Shown piece by piece: positions 28,151-37,186 of a DNA stretch of 62,636 nt. The position numbers were made by a program, and so were the translations under genes. Source of the stretch: Bacteroidales bacterium (GTDB lineage Bacteria > Bacteroidota > Bacteroidia > Bacteroidales > UBA932). Each line of letters starts with the position of its first letter. The first letter of the stretch is position 1. Under the pieces are notes generated by a model. That model made no database searches. It worked only from the letters and a program-made list of their open reading frames with translations, and was not told the DNA's origin. The DNA lies in NCBI GenBank assembly GCA_017439305.1, contig JAFSJK010000019.1:1-62636 (forward strand), written 5' to 3'.

Positions 28151-29589
28151 CCTTGCAAACTATGAAACAATTCGTCCTTGAAATTCACCAGATAGACCTT
28201 CTCCACCGCCCGTGTCAGGGCCGTATACAGCCACTTCAGGTCGTCCGGCGTGAGGAAATCCTGCCAGAAAGGATTGTCGATGAAGACGCATTTCCACTGG
28301 CCGCCCTGTGACTTGTGGCAAGTAATGGCATCGGCATACTTGAGCTGCAGGGCGTTGAAGAAAGGATCCTCCCGCACGGCGTCGTAACGTTTCTTCTTGG
28401 TAGTCAGGTGGGAATAGTCCGCACTGACCCCCTGGTACAGGGCATTGGACTGCTCATAAGTCAGAGAGGCGGATTCCGATTCCAGCGTGTCCAGCAGGAC
28501 CTTCGCCACGATTTCCTGGTCGCCATAATCCGGAAAAGCCAGCCGCGCCTGGGCGAAATGCAGCCCGTACCGCTCCTCATAGCCGCCGATGCGCACCAGC
28601 TTGCAGATGTCGCCGTTGGCGATGTAGTCCGTCCCCTCCAGCTCATCCGCGAAATGGTAGCAGTTTTTCACGATCATGAGCTTGTCCTCCCGGACCAGCC
28701 GCTCCTCCCGGTACAGGACCTGGGCGCGGATGCCCGCATTGTAGCGGTTCGCCCGCTTGTTGGACCGGCATAGGACGATGGTCTCGTCCTCCCCGTACCG
28801 GCCATACGCATCCGACAGCGTCTCAATCAGTTCCCCGCCGGAAACACGCACCACGTCATCGAACCCCTTGACTGTCAGGCCCAGTTCGTCCAGCGGAATC
28901 TCGCAATCCTCCTCCAGCATCTCCCGCAGGTGCGTTGCATTCACGAGGATGCCCGAACCCTCCTGCTGGCGGACGACCGTCCGGAGCTCGGAGAAGCGCA
29001 CGCCGCCAGCGCCGGACATATATTCCGGAGACAAGGCCGGGGAACGGTCCAGGCCCACGGGAGGCAGCTGCGCGGCATCGCCGACCAGGATCATCCGGCA
29101 GTCCACCCCCTTGCGCATATACAGAATCAGGTCCTCCAGAAGGTTTCCGGAGCCGAAAACGGTCGTGGACTGCCGCTCTCCCGCCTCAATGCCGATGAGC
29201 GACACCTCGTCCACGATAAAGAGCGTGTTCTTCGCCTTGTTCGGCGCCAGCGAGAATTGTCCGAAGCCGTCTTCGCCGTGGCTTTTCTGCCGGTAGATCT
29301 GCTTGTGGACGGTCGATGCCGGCCGCCCGGTATAGTTCGACAGCACCTTCGCCGCCCGGCCCGTCGGAGCCATCAGCACGCAAGGCGTCTTGAAGTCGGT
29401 AAAAGTGGAAACCACGGCCGCCAGGGCCGTCGTCTTGCCCGTTCCGGCATAGCCGTTGACCACCAGGATGTCGGCATCGTCCCCAGTCGCAAACGATGCG
29501 ATATCCTGCATCAGGCGGTCCTGGCAGGGCGTCGGTTCATAGGGAAACCGCCGCAGGAACTCGGTGTACAGGAACCCCGTCCGGTCCAT
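28147..29589 (-). CDS. RecD/Dda-like SF1 DNA helicase
   Basis: A 480-residue helicase of the SF1B type. Walker A is NGYAGTGKTT (about residues 44-53), Walker B is FIVDEVSLI, motif III is LVGDAAQLPPVG, and the C-terminal UvrD_C_2-like motifs include ADAITCHKSQGGQW and LYTALTRAVEKVYLV. It lacks the long N-terminal region of RecD2 and is not next to recB or recC, so it is a stand-alone 5'-3' helicase used in repair or replication. It begins 3 bases after the trkH stop. Confidence 0.9.
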   Translation of the reverse strand: MDRTGFLYTEFLRRFPYEPTPCQDRLMQDIASFATGDDADILVVNGYAGTGKTTALAAVVSTFTDFKTPCVLMAPTGRAAKVLSNYTGRPASTVHKQIYRQKSHGEDGFGQFSLAPNKAKNTLFIVDEVSLIGIEAGERQSTTVFGSGNLLEDLILYMRKGVDCRMILVGDAAQLPPVGLDRSPALSPEYMSGAGGVRFSELRTVVRQQEGSGILVNATHLREMLEEDCEIPLDELGLTVKGFDDVVRVSGGELIETLSDAYGRYGEDETIVLCRSNKRANRYNAGIRAQVLYREERLVREDKLMIVKNCYHFADELEGTDYIANGDICKLVRIGGYEERYGLHFAQARLAFPDYGDQEIVAKVLLDTLESESASLTYEQSNALYQGVSADYSHLTTKKKRYDAVREDPFFNALQLKYADAITCHKSQGGQWKCVFIDNPFWQDFLTPDDLKWLYTALTRAVEKVYLVNFKDELFHSLQG

Positions 29590-29592
29590 CGG

Positions 29593-31041
29593 CTACCTCC
29601 GGTGGATGAAAGCCGCGAAAACGGCGAAAACAGGATAGATCTCGACACGGCCCAGGAACATGTCGAACGTGAAGATCAGTTTGATGGCGTTCGGCTCGGC
29701 GTTGAAATTCCCGAGGGAGCCGATGGTGCCCAGGGAAGGCCCCACATTGGTCAGCGAGGCGATCGACCCCAGCAGGGCATGCTGGTTCGGGTCCCCGATG
29801 ATGACGCACAGGATGGAGGAAATGCCGATCATCAGGAAGAAAAGGGCGATATACAGGATCTGCGGATACACTTCCTCATCGCGGAGGATCCGCTTTCCGA
29901 ACTTGACCTCGAACACGGAAGAAGGATACAGCGTCTTGACCACCTGCATCCGGATGGCCCGGAACAGGACGATCACGCGGTCCGACTTCAGGCCGCCCGT
30001 GGTGGACCCCGCACAGCCGCACACCAGGCTGCCCACGATCAGGATGAAACACGGCAGCATGGGCCAGTTGGAGTTGTCGCTGATAGCAAGACCCGTAGTG
30101 GAAGTGTAGCTCACCACATGGAAAGTCCCGTCCAGGAAAGCGCGCCCCCACGTGCTGTCCACCCCCTGCAGCTTCAGGGAGAGGGAGGTCAGGATGGATC
30201 CGCCGATCAGGCTCAGGGTATAGAACCGCAGGACCGGATTCTTCAAAGGCCGCAGTGACCGGGTCGCCAGCGTCATGAAAATCAATCCAAAATGGATGGA
30301 CGCCAGGTACATGAAGACAATCGTCAGGGAGGAGATCAACTCCGACCGGAAGTGGCCGATGGACAGGTTCCGGTTGGAGAAACCGCCTGTGGCACAGACG
30401 CTGAAGGCGTGGTTGATGGCATCGAAGGGAGACATCCCCGCCAGCAGATAACTCACGAACGCCAGCGCGCAGATGCCCAGATAGACCCAAGCGAAAATGA
30501 AGACTGTCTTATTGGCCTGGGAGCGGTAATCCTCCCGCGACAAGGAGGAAAGTTCCATGTTGGTGAGCCGCAGGCGCACCGGCGACGAATTCGGAATGAT
30601 CAGCAGCAGGAAAACGACGACTCCCAAGCCGCCGATGAAGTGCGTCGATGAGCGCCAGAACAGCAGGCTCCTGGGCAGGGCCTCCACGTCTTCCAGGATG
30701 GTCGCCCCCGTGGTCGTAAATCCGGAAACACTTTCGAACCAAGCATTTACAAGGGAGAACGGCCCGCCCCAAAGGGCATACGGAAGCATTCCGAACACGA
30801 AAGAGAGCAGCCAGGACAGGAAGATGATCATATACCCGTCGCGCAGGGAAATCTGATCCGATTTCCGGACAAAGATGAACGGGAAGATACCCACGGTAAA
30901 GGTGAGCGAGAAGCTGATCAGCAGCGGTGCCAGCGCGCTGTCCCCGCCGTCCAGCATAGACACGAAGACCGACAGAAGCATGAACAGCGAGCTCACGAGG
31001 AGTGCCGTTCCCACATTCCGCGATATGACCTTCAGGTTCAT
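29593..31041 (-). CDS. trkH: TrkH family potassium uptake protein
   Basis: A 482-residue polytopic membrane protein with the four pore loops of TrkH: SGFTTTGAT, VCATGGFSN, SYTSTTGLA and LTNVGPSLG. It forms the K+-conducting subunit and normally pairs with the NAD-binding regulator TrkA. No trkA is next to it or elsewhere in the window; the neighbour upstream is a two-helix membrane protein that overlaps it by 4 bases. The same operon ends with an anion channel gene, giving cation and anion permeases in one transcript. Confidence 0.93.
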   Translation of the reverse strand: MNLKVISRNVGTALLVSSLFMLLSVFVSMLDGGDSALAPLLISFSLTFTVGIFPFIFVRKSDQISLRDGYMIIFLSWLLSFVFGMLPYALWGGPFSLVNAWFESVSGFTTTGATILEDVEALPRSLLFWRSSTHFIGGLGVVVFLLLIIPNSSPVRLRLTNMELSSLSREDYRSQANKTVFIFAWVYLGICALAFVSYLLAGMSPFDAINHAFSVCATGGFSNRNLSIGHFRSELISSLTIVFMYLASIHFGLIFMTLATRSLRPLKNPVLRFYTLSLIGGSILTSLSLKLQGVDSTWGRAFLDGTFHVVSYTSTTGLAISDNSNWPMLPCFILIVGSLVCGCAGSTTGGLKSDRVIVLFRAIRMQVVKTLYPSSVFEVKFGKRILRDEEVYPQILYIALFFLMIGISSILCVIIGDPNQHALLGSIASLTNVGPSLGTIGSLGNFNAEPNAIKLIFTFDMFLGRVEIYPVFAVFAAFIHRR

Positions 31042-31871
31042 TCCTTGGGCTGGGTTTCACGCATCAGCTTGATCCGCCGGCGCAGCTGGCGGTTCTCTTC
31101 CGTCAGCTCGGTGATGCCCTCGTTCAGATCGCTGAGCTGGTCGTCCCCGTCGAAGGTGTAATTGTATTTCCGGCCCATCGACTGGTAGTCATGGAGACCT
31201 CCCAGCATCTTGTTCAGCGGGTTCACATAGTACGCGATGATGAAGAACATCAGCAGGAGTACCAGGATCACCCCCACGGACACCGCGACGAAACCGGGGA
31301 TGATGCTCCGGTAGAAACCGCGGTCGAAATTCTCGGAATTCCGCTGGAGGTCGTCGTACATCGCCTGGCTCAGGCGGTCCAGATAGTCGTCCAGCCGGTG
31401 GAAAGGAGGCTGCAGCCGGTCGAAATACCAGGTCCGGGAGTCGATGAAGTCCGACTTGAGGACCTCCTCCAGCTCCAGGGAGGTGAGCATATAGGCCGAA
31501 TAGGCGTACAGGACCGAATCCGTGAGCGGAATCATCTGCTTTTCCGCAAAGGAGGAGCGGAGCGAATCGCAGTAAAAGACGAATTTCTGCTGGTCGAAGT
31601 CGGGCAGGGAGTTGATGGACTCGTCCCCGATGACCGTCAGGATCTGGAGATTGTAGTTGTCGGTGACGTTCGACAGCTTCTGGGCGACATTGATGCCGTT
31701 GATGTTATCGGCAATCATTTCCGACACATAGCTGGACATCCGCCGGTACTCCAGGATGGAGATGATGCTGGAAAGCACGAGCACGACGACGATGGAACTC
31801 AGGGCGAGCACCATCTTCATCTTCAGCGAAAGCCGGAAATTATTCCGCCACGTCTTGAGCTTTGCGAACAT
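31038..31871 (-). CDS. Two-helix membrane sensor-like protein (4HB/MCP-like), no output domain
   Basis: A 277-residue protein with membrane helices at about 18-40 and 195-220. Between them is a helical extracytoplasmic domain of about 150 residues resembling four-helix-bundle sensors. After the second helix come a HAMP-like stretch and a coiled coil, but no kinase, cyclase or methyl-accepting domain. An ATG at 31898 also opens this frame but lies inside the -7 promoter element, so translation must begin at 31871. It is the first gene of an operon with trkH and could relay a signal to the transporter; that is inference. Confidence 0.7.
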   Translation of the reverse strand: MFAKLKTWRNNFRLSLKMKMVLALSSIVVVLVLSSIISILEYRRMSSYVSEMIADNINGINVAQKLSNVTDNYNLQILTVIGDESINSLPDFDQQKFVFYCDSLRSSFAEKQMIPLTDSVLYAYSAYMLTSLELEEVLKSDFIDSRTWYFDRLQPPFHRLDDYLDRLSQAMYDDLQRNSENFDRGFYRSIIPGFVAVSVGVILVLLLMFFIIAYYVNPLNKMLGGLHDYQSMGRKYNYTFDGDDQLSDLNEGITELTEENRQLRRRIKLMRETQPKE

Positions 31872-31895
31872 AGCCAAACCATTATCTTCAACTGA

Positions 31896-31927
31896 CAAAG
31901 ATAGCTTTTTTCTCCATACTTTTCAAG
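31896..31927 (-). promoter_or_regulatory. Promoter of the sensor-trkH-helicase-ygiQ-CLC operon
   Basis: Minus-strand CTTG (31924-31927), a 20-base spacer and TATCTTTG (31896-31903). It decides the start of the downstream gene, because the upstream ATG would not be in the mRNA. Confidence 0.7.
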
Positions 31928-31996
31928 GTCGGCCCGAAGAATCAAATTATATTAAAGATTTTTCAAAAAAATCGTACGAAAAATAAAAAATATGAG

Positions 31997-32004
31997 TATA
32001 TTTG
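31997..32004 (+). promoter_or_regulatory. ROK gene promoter, -7 element
   Basis: TATATTTG matches TAnnTTTG and lies 23 bases before the ATG at 32028. An ATG at 31992 in the same frame falls upstream of this element and is excluded. No clear -33 box is visible in the A/T-rich DNA upstream. Confidence 0.55.
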
Positions 32005-32027
32005 TCTTGTATAAACTAAAAACGGAC

Positions 32028-33230
32028 ATGAGAAACACATTCCTGGACAAGAAAGACAACAAGAATTCTCTCTTGAAGAAAACCATACTCCACCTTTGCA
32101 TCCAGAACGGAGAATACAGCATCGCTTCCCTGAGTGAACAGATCAATTCCAGCGTCCCCACCGTCACCAAACTGATCGGGGAACTGATGGACGAAGGCTT
32201 CATGATCGAGCTCGGCAAGTCCGGCACCTCGGGCGGACGCCGCCCCAGCATCTACGGACTCAACCCGGATGCGGGCATGTTCGTCGGCCTGGACATCCGG
32301 CACTCCCACGCCAGCATCGCCGTCACCGACTTCAAGGGCGGACTCATTTCCTTCCAGGACAACATTCCCTTCACCTTCGAACCGGACGAGAACTGCATCC
32401 ACCGCGTCGCCCACAGCCTCCGCGCCTTCTTCTCCGAGAAGGACCTGGACTGGAACAAGGTCCTGGGGATGGGCATCAGCGTGGCCGGCCGCGTGAATCC
32501 CAAGACAGGTTACAGCAACCTGTATTCCTTCGACCCCGAAAGGCCCATCAACAAGATCCTCTCCGAGGACCTGGACATCCCGGTGGTCATCGAGAACGAC
32601 TCCCGCGCCATGACCTACGGCGAATACCTCGCCGGGGCTGTCAAGAAAGAGAAGAACGTCCTCTTCATCAACGTGAGCTGGGGCCTTGGAATGGGCATGA
32701 TCCTGGACGGTCACCTGTACTACGGCACCTCCGGATTCTCCGGTGAATTCGGCCACTTCCCCCTGCTGGACAACGACCAGATCTGCCGATGCGGCAAGAT
32801 CGGCTGCCTGGAGACCGGCGCCTCCGGTTCCGCCCTCGTCCGGCTGATCACGGAACAGCTCCGCGCCGGGCGCGCCTCTTCCCTCTCCCAGACCTTCAAG
32901 AAGGAAGGGAAAGTGAACCTCAACGATATCTTCAAGGCGATCCAGGAAGAAGACATCCTCACCATCGAGAGCATCGAGAAAATCGGCAGCAACCTCGGAC
33001 GCGGTCTCGCGGGCCTGATCAACGTGTTCAACCCGCAGCTCGTCGTCATCGGCGGAAAGCTCTCACTGGCAGGCGATTACCTCATCCTCCCCATCCGCAG
33101 CGCCGTCAAGCGCCACGCCCAGACCATCGCGAATCAGGATACCGCCATCCGCTTCACGAAACTGCGCAACGAAGCCGCACCCATCGGCGCCTGCATGCTG
33201 TCCCGCAGCCATCTGCTCGGAATCGTATAG
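32028..33230 (+). CDS. ROK family transcriptional regulator / sugar kinase-like protein
   Basis: A 400-residue protein with an N-terminal winged helix (about 10-70, IASLSEQINSSVPTVTKLI) and a ROK sugar-kinase fold. GFSGEFGHFPL and the zinc motif CRCGKIGCLETGASG are intact. This layout is that of NagC/XylR-type repressors, which respond to a sugar or sugar phosphate. No sugar operon adjoins it, so its target and effector are unknown. It stands alone, divergent from the trkH operon and convergent with the next gene. Confidence 0.9.
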   Translation: MRNTFLDKKDNKNSLLKKTILHLCIQNGEYSIASLSEQINSSVPTVTKLIGELMDEGFMIELGKSGTSGGRRPSIYGLNPDAGMFVGLDIRHSHASIAVTDFKGGLISFQDNIPFTFEPDENCIHRVAHSLRAFFSEKDLDWNKVLGMGISVAGRVNPKTGYSNLYSFDPERPINKILSEDLDIPVVIENDSRAMTYGEYLAGAVKKEKNVLFINVSWGLGMGMILDGHLYYGTSGFSGEFGHFPLLDNDQICRCGKIGCLETGASGSALVRLITEQLRAGRASSLSQTFKKEGKVNLNDIFKAIQEEDILTIESIEKIGSNLGRGLAGLINVFNPQLVVIGGKLSLAGDYLILPIRSAVKRHAQTIANQDTAIRFTKLRNEAAPIGACMLSRSHLLGIV

Positions 33231-33244
33231 GATAAGGGAAGTTC

Positions 33245-35149
33245 CTACCGGTTGTCATCCAGGATCGAGTACCTGGAATTCAAACTCTTGAATTCGGGTA
33301 CGAGATCCTTCATCTGTCCTACCGTCCGCATCGGGTCGAACTGGTAGCTGTCCTGGATGAGAGTTTCGATTTCCACATTCACGTCTTCGTAGTCATATTC
33401 CCGCACGGAGGCGATCATGATCTTGTCGTGGGAAGTGGGTTTGGTGTTCTCCTTGGTCGCCAGGAGCTCCTCGTACAACTTCTCGCCGTGACGGAGGCCA
33501 GTGAATTCGATCTTTACGTCGTTGCGGCCGGAAAGCTGGATCATCCGCTTGGCAAGGTCCACGATCTTCACGGGCTTGCCCATGTCGAAGATATAGATCT
33601 CGCCGCTCTTGCCCATGCTGCCGGCTTCCAGCACCAGCTGGCAGGCCTCCGGGATGGTCATGAAATACCGGATGATTTCCGGATGGGTGACCGTGACCGG
33701 ACCGCCCGCCGCGATCTGCTTCCGGAACAGCGGAATCACGGAACCATTGGAACCCAGCACGTTGCCGAAACGGGTCGTGATAAACTGGGTCGGGGCCGAC
33801 TTGTCTTTCTGGATCTTGCGGGCCAGCGCCTGGACATAGATCTCGCAGATACGCTTGGAGCAGCCCATCACGTTGGAAGGATTCACCGCCTTGTCCGTGG
33901 AAATCATTACGAACCGGTTCACCCGGTACTCGACAGCCAGGTCGGCAAGGACCTTCGTCCCCAAGACATTGTTCTGGATAGCCTCCGACACATTGTCCTC
34001 CATCATCGGCACATGCTTGTACGCTGCGGCGTGGAACACATATTCAGGCCGGTATTCGTCGAAGATCGCCCGCATCCGGGCCTTGTTCGTGATATTGGCG
34101 ACAATCGTGGGCGCATCGATCTCCTGCCATCTCTTCTTCAGTTCCAGCCGGATGTCGTGCAGGGGCGTTTCCGCGTCGTCAATGAGGATCATCTGGTAAG
34201 GATTGAACATCGCCACCTGGCGCATGATCTCGCTGCCGATGGAACCGGCCGCGCCGGTGATGAGCACCCGCTTCCCTTCCAGATGGGAGGCGATTTCCCG
34301 CATGTTCAGCTTGATCGGGTCGCGGCCGAGAAGGTCCTCGATCTGGACCTCCTTGACGGTCGCCCGGTGACCGCTTTTCTGCCAGTCGTCCGACACCTCG
34401 GGGGCCAGGAAGATCTGGACATTCTCCTTGAGCAGAAGGTCGGCGAAACGGGTGTCTTTCAGGCTCTCGGCCTTCACCGGGGAAACGATGAACGCATCCA
34501 CCCGGTCACGCCGGATCCGATCGATCAGCGTTTCGTCATTGGGGTACACGTTCACGCCCATCAGCACCTTCCCGAACATGTCGGGATTGTCGGCCACAAA
34601 GCCCACGATCCGGAACCGGTTGCCCGCCTCGGCACGCAGTGACTTAGCGATGTCCACGCCTACCTGCGTTCCGTAGATGTACGTGTTCAGCAGTTCCTTC
34701 CCGCTCTGGTTGAAATGGTCGTTGAGCATCTTGATGATCATCCGCGAGGTCGCCAGGACCATGAAACAGATGACGTAGGAGATCATCAGGACGGACAGGG
34801 ATGCGAAGGTCGAGGTGAACAGGATCGGCCAAAGGAGCGAAACACCCGCCGCAAAGAAATAGGACAGGGTCAGCGCGACGAAGATGTGCATCACATCCAC
34901 GAAGGATGAGAGGCGCAAAATGTTCGAATAGGTATGGAAGACCCTGAAGAACAGCAGGTTAAGCGGAATGACGACCAGGAAAGTCGAGCGCATCTCCGCA
35001 CCCATTGTCACGGCCGATGACAGGCCGAACCGGATGATATAGGCCAGTACGACGGAGATGACGACAATAATCAGGTCGAACAACAAAATCGTCCAGGAAG
35101 GAAGGATCCTGGACGAGAATATTTTGCGAAAGAAACCGTTTTCCTTCAT
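33245..35149 (-). CDS. Membrane-bound nucleoside-diphosphate-sugar 4,6-dehydratase (CapD/PglF/WbpM type)
   Basis: A 634-residue protein with four N-terminal membrane helices (about 20-140), a CoA-binding-like Rossmann domain (about 145-270) and an extended SDR domain (about 290-580). The NAD loop is ITGAAGSIGSE and the catalytic segment is ISTDKAVNPSNVMGCSK, where methionine replaces the usual tyrosine, as in PglF and WbpM. The family converts UDP-GlcNAc to the 4-keto-6-deoxy sugar for glycan synthesis. The frame is open to 35209, but that part lies inside the promoter, so the ATG at 35149 is chosen. Confidence 0.9.
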   Translation of the reverse strand: MKENGFFRKIFSSRILPSWTILLFDLIIVVISVVLAYIIRFGLSSAVTMGAEMRSTFLVVIPLNLLFFRVFHTYSNILRLSSFVDVMHIFVALTLSYFFAAGVSLLWPILFTSTFASLSVLMISYVICFMVLATSRMIIKMLNDHFNQSGKELLNTYIYGTQVGVDIAKSLRAEAGNRFRIVGFVADNPDMFGKVLMGVNVYPNDETLIDRIRRDRVDAFIVSPVKAESLKDTRFADLLLKENVQIFLAPEVSDDWQKSGHRATVKEVQIEDLLGRDPIKLNMREIASHLEGKRVLITGAAGSIGSEIMRQVAMFNPYQMILIDDAETPLHDIRLELKKRWQEIDAPTIVANITNKARMRAIFDEYRPEYVFHAAAYKHVPMMEDNVSEAIQNNVLGTKVLADLAVEYRVNRFVMISTDKAVNPSNVMGCSKRICEIYVQALARKIQKDKSAPTQFITTRFGNVLGSNGSVIPLFRKQIAAGGPVTVTHPEIIRYFMTIPEACQLVLEAGSMGKSGEIYIFDMGKPVKIVDLAKRMIQLSGRNDVKIEFTGLRHGEKLYEELLATKENTKPTSHDKIMIASVREYDYEDVNVEIETLIQDSYQFDPMRTVGQMKDLVPEFKSLNSRYSILDDNR

Positions 35150-35179
35150 ATCAAGTGCAGCATCAATCTGTGGGAAAGA

Positions 35180-35210
35180 CAAAGATAGGACTTTTCCCTG
35201 AATAATCAAA
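35180..35210 (-). promoter_or_regulatory. Promoter of the CapD/PglF-like gene
   Basis: A full consensus match on the minus strand: TTTG (35207-35210), a 19-base spacer and TATCTTTG (35180-35187). The -33 element overlaps the stop codon of the upstream DUF4954 gene, so this gene has its own start within a same-strand series. Confidence 0.8.
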
Positions 35211-37185
35211 ACCGGAGCCGCCCAAGCAGCTCATCCCCCAGTGCCTCCTTCACCCGGATATGCTCCAGGACGGCCTGCACGAAGGAATTCGACTCGAAAT
35301 CGCCCCGCACCTGCTCGAAGTCCATCTCCTTCACCTCCCGGGAACCGTCGGCCCCGAAGCCGGTCATCGACGCCAGGTTGAATTCCTTCTTCGCGTCCTC
35401 GTACAGCATCCGGTCCAGGCCGATGACCGCTTCCTTCCACTTCACCACGATCTCCCGCACCTCAAAAGCCGTAATCCGCTCGAGAGGATAGCCGAAGAAA
35501 TCGGCGAACTTGTCATAGGCCCAGGTCCATTCCAGCCGGTAGTAGTCCGCGTGCATCTGCCGGAAAGCCGCATCCACCTCCTCCAGGTCCTTCACCTCGC
35601 CCGACTCGATCCGGTCCAAAAGGGCGCTCACCAGCCCCATCGGGGCGATGAGGCCGCCCAGGTCGGTCCATTTTCCCTTTCCGCCTTCGATCTCCGGCTG
35701 CAACATCGCACGGATTTCCTCATCCGACGCCTCTGCAGGCAGGTTTTCCAGCTTCTTGATGATAGAATTCCCGAGGAATTTGGTAATGGCCGTCCGGTAC
35801 AGTTCGATGCCTTTCCGGAGCGAACTGTTCTTGATCTTCGCGCTGTGGAAAGAGTACACGTCGGAGAGTTCGCCGGAGGAATACTGCAGGTTCTGGAGCA
35901 GCTTGATACCCTTGAACATCTTCTGGATCGTATACGGGCTCAGCAGGTTGTAGTTGATGCAGTCCAGGCGGTCCGGATCCTTGCGGGCATCGCGCTTGGG
36001 CCACTTCTGGGCGTCGCGGATCGTGCCCACACTGCGGAGATTTACGCCCGGGACCAGATAGGTAGTGTTCTGCTGCTCAATGAGATAGGAGAACGGAAGC
36101 GACGTCGTGTCCGAATGGTTCACGTGCCGGCCCATCACCAGCGAGAAAGCGCCCACGCGGGAAGGCCAGAGGATGTAGGAGTCGGAGGAAGTCTTCGAGC
36201 CCCGCTCCAGGATGCCCTGGTGGATCGGTCCCAGTTTGTACATATGGTTCGACTGGTTGGACCCGCTGCCCGTGTTCATGAAAGAGAACTGCCCGGCGAT
36301 GAGGAGGGACGACTTGTGATGCGTCACCGTGAAAGGTCCGGCGAAGATGGCGCAGGCCTCCCCGTTCTCCCCCTGGCAATTGGAGAAGAACAGTGAATCC
36401 GACGCACTGTAGCTGTGGCCGAAATGGCACGCCTGGCCGATAAAGCATCGTGTAAGTGACGTATTATCAGTAATATGCGAGCCGCTGCAGATGATGAAAT
36501 CGTCGGCAATCACCCCGTGGCTGATGGTCACGGGAGCCGCCTCGTTACTGTTCACGCTACCATTGCGAAGCCGGTTCACGCCGCTGAGGACCGCATAATC
36601 CCCCACCCGCACCCCGCAGAGGAAGCGGGTATTCCGGATCGTGACATAATTGCCGATGGTGCCCACGGAAGACTCCAGCTTCGCGGCATAATCGTCCACC
36701 AAAGCATCCAGGGCCTTCACCAGTTCCGGCCGGTGGCGGTACATCGCCATCACATAGGCCACCTGGGCGCTCAGCCGGTCGTAGATCTTCACCTCCCGGC
36801 CGCCCGTCTCGTTCATCACGGACACCTCCACCCCGTTGCCGAACCGGCAAGGGCCGTCGGTCAGCACCAAGTCCACATTCTCCAAGATGGTATCGTGGCC
36901 GATGTTGTAATTGGCGATATAATTGGAAATATTCTCTATCAAGCAGTTATCCCCTATCGTCACATTGTGGAGCGTCGCGTCGCGAAGCCCAGCGTGCTTC
37001 TTGAGGCCACCAGGGAACTCGAACATCCGGTCGAACCGGCCGAAACGCACCGTCCCGGAAAAACGCACCCGGCAGATGTGGTCTACCTCCGGCGCGTCCG
37101 TGAACACCGTCCCCCAATCGTCCGCCTCGCAGCCGGCGGCCACGAGTTTCTCAATCTCCTTCTGCGTAAGATTCCTGTAAGTCAT
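35206..37185 (-). CDS. DUF4954 family protein
   Basis: A 659-residue soluble protein of the Bacteroidota family DUF4954. The middle part holds irregular left-handed beta-helix (hexapeptide) repeats such as HNVTIGDNCLIENISNYIANYNIGHDT and HGVIADDFIICSGSHITDNTSL. The C-terminal 200 residues are helical. The hexapeptide region looks like that of sugar nucleotide or acyl transferases, but activity is not known. It begins 1 base after the ABC transporter gene. Confidence 0.85.
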   Translation of the reverse strand: MTYRNLTQKEIEKLVAAGCEADDWGTVFTDAPEVDHICRVRFSGTVRFGRFDRMFEFPGGLKKHAGLRDATLHNVTIGDNCLIENISNYIANYNIGHDTILENVDLVLTDGPCRFGNGVEVSVMNETGGREVKIYDRLSAQVAYVMAMYRHRPELVKALDALVDDYAAKLESSVGTIGNYVTIRNTRFLCGVRVGDYAVLSGVNRLRNGSVNSNEAAPVTISHGVIADDFIICSGSHITDNTSLTRCFIGQACHFGHSYSASDSLFFSNCQGENGEACAIFAGPFTVTHHKSSLLIAGQFSFMNTGSGSNQSNHMYKLGPIHQGILERGSKTSSDSYILWPSRVGAFSLVMGRHVNHSDTTSLPFSYLIEQQNTTYLVPGVNLRSVGTIRDAQKWPKRDARKDPDRLDCINYNLLSPYTIQKMFKGIKLLQNLQYSSGELSDVYSFHSAKIKNSSLRKGIELYRTAITKFLGNSIIKKLENLPAEASDEEIRAMLQPEIEGGKGKWTDLGGLIAPMGLVSALLDRIESGEVKDLEEVDAAFRQMHADYYRLEWTWAYDKFADFFGYPLERITAFEVREIVVKWKEAVIGLDRMLYEDAKKEFNLASMTGFGADGSREVKEMDFEQVRGDFESNSFVQAVLEHIRVKEALGDELLGRLRF

Positions 37186-37186
37186 T

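Noticed and set aside
31872-31898. Nine-codon N-terminal extension of the sensor-like protein
   Set aside because: The upstream ATG falls inside the TATCTTTG promoter element and would not be in the mRNA.
35150-35209. Twenty-codon N-terminal extension of the dehydratase
   Set aside because: It covers the promoter and its transcription start; the ATG at 35149 begins just before the first membrane helix.
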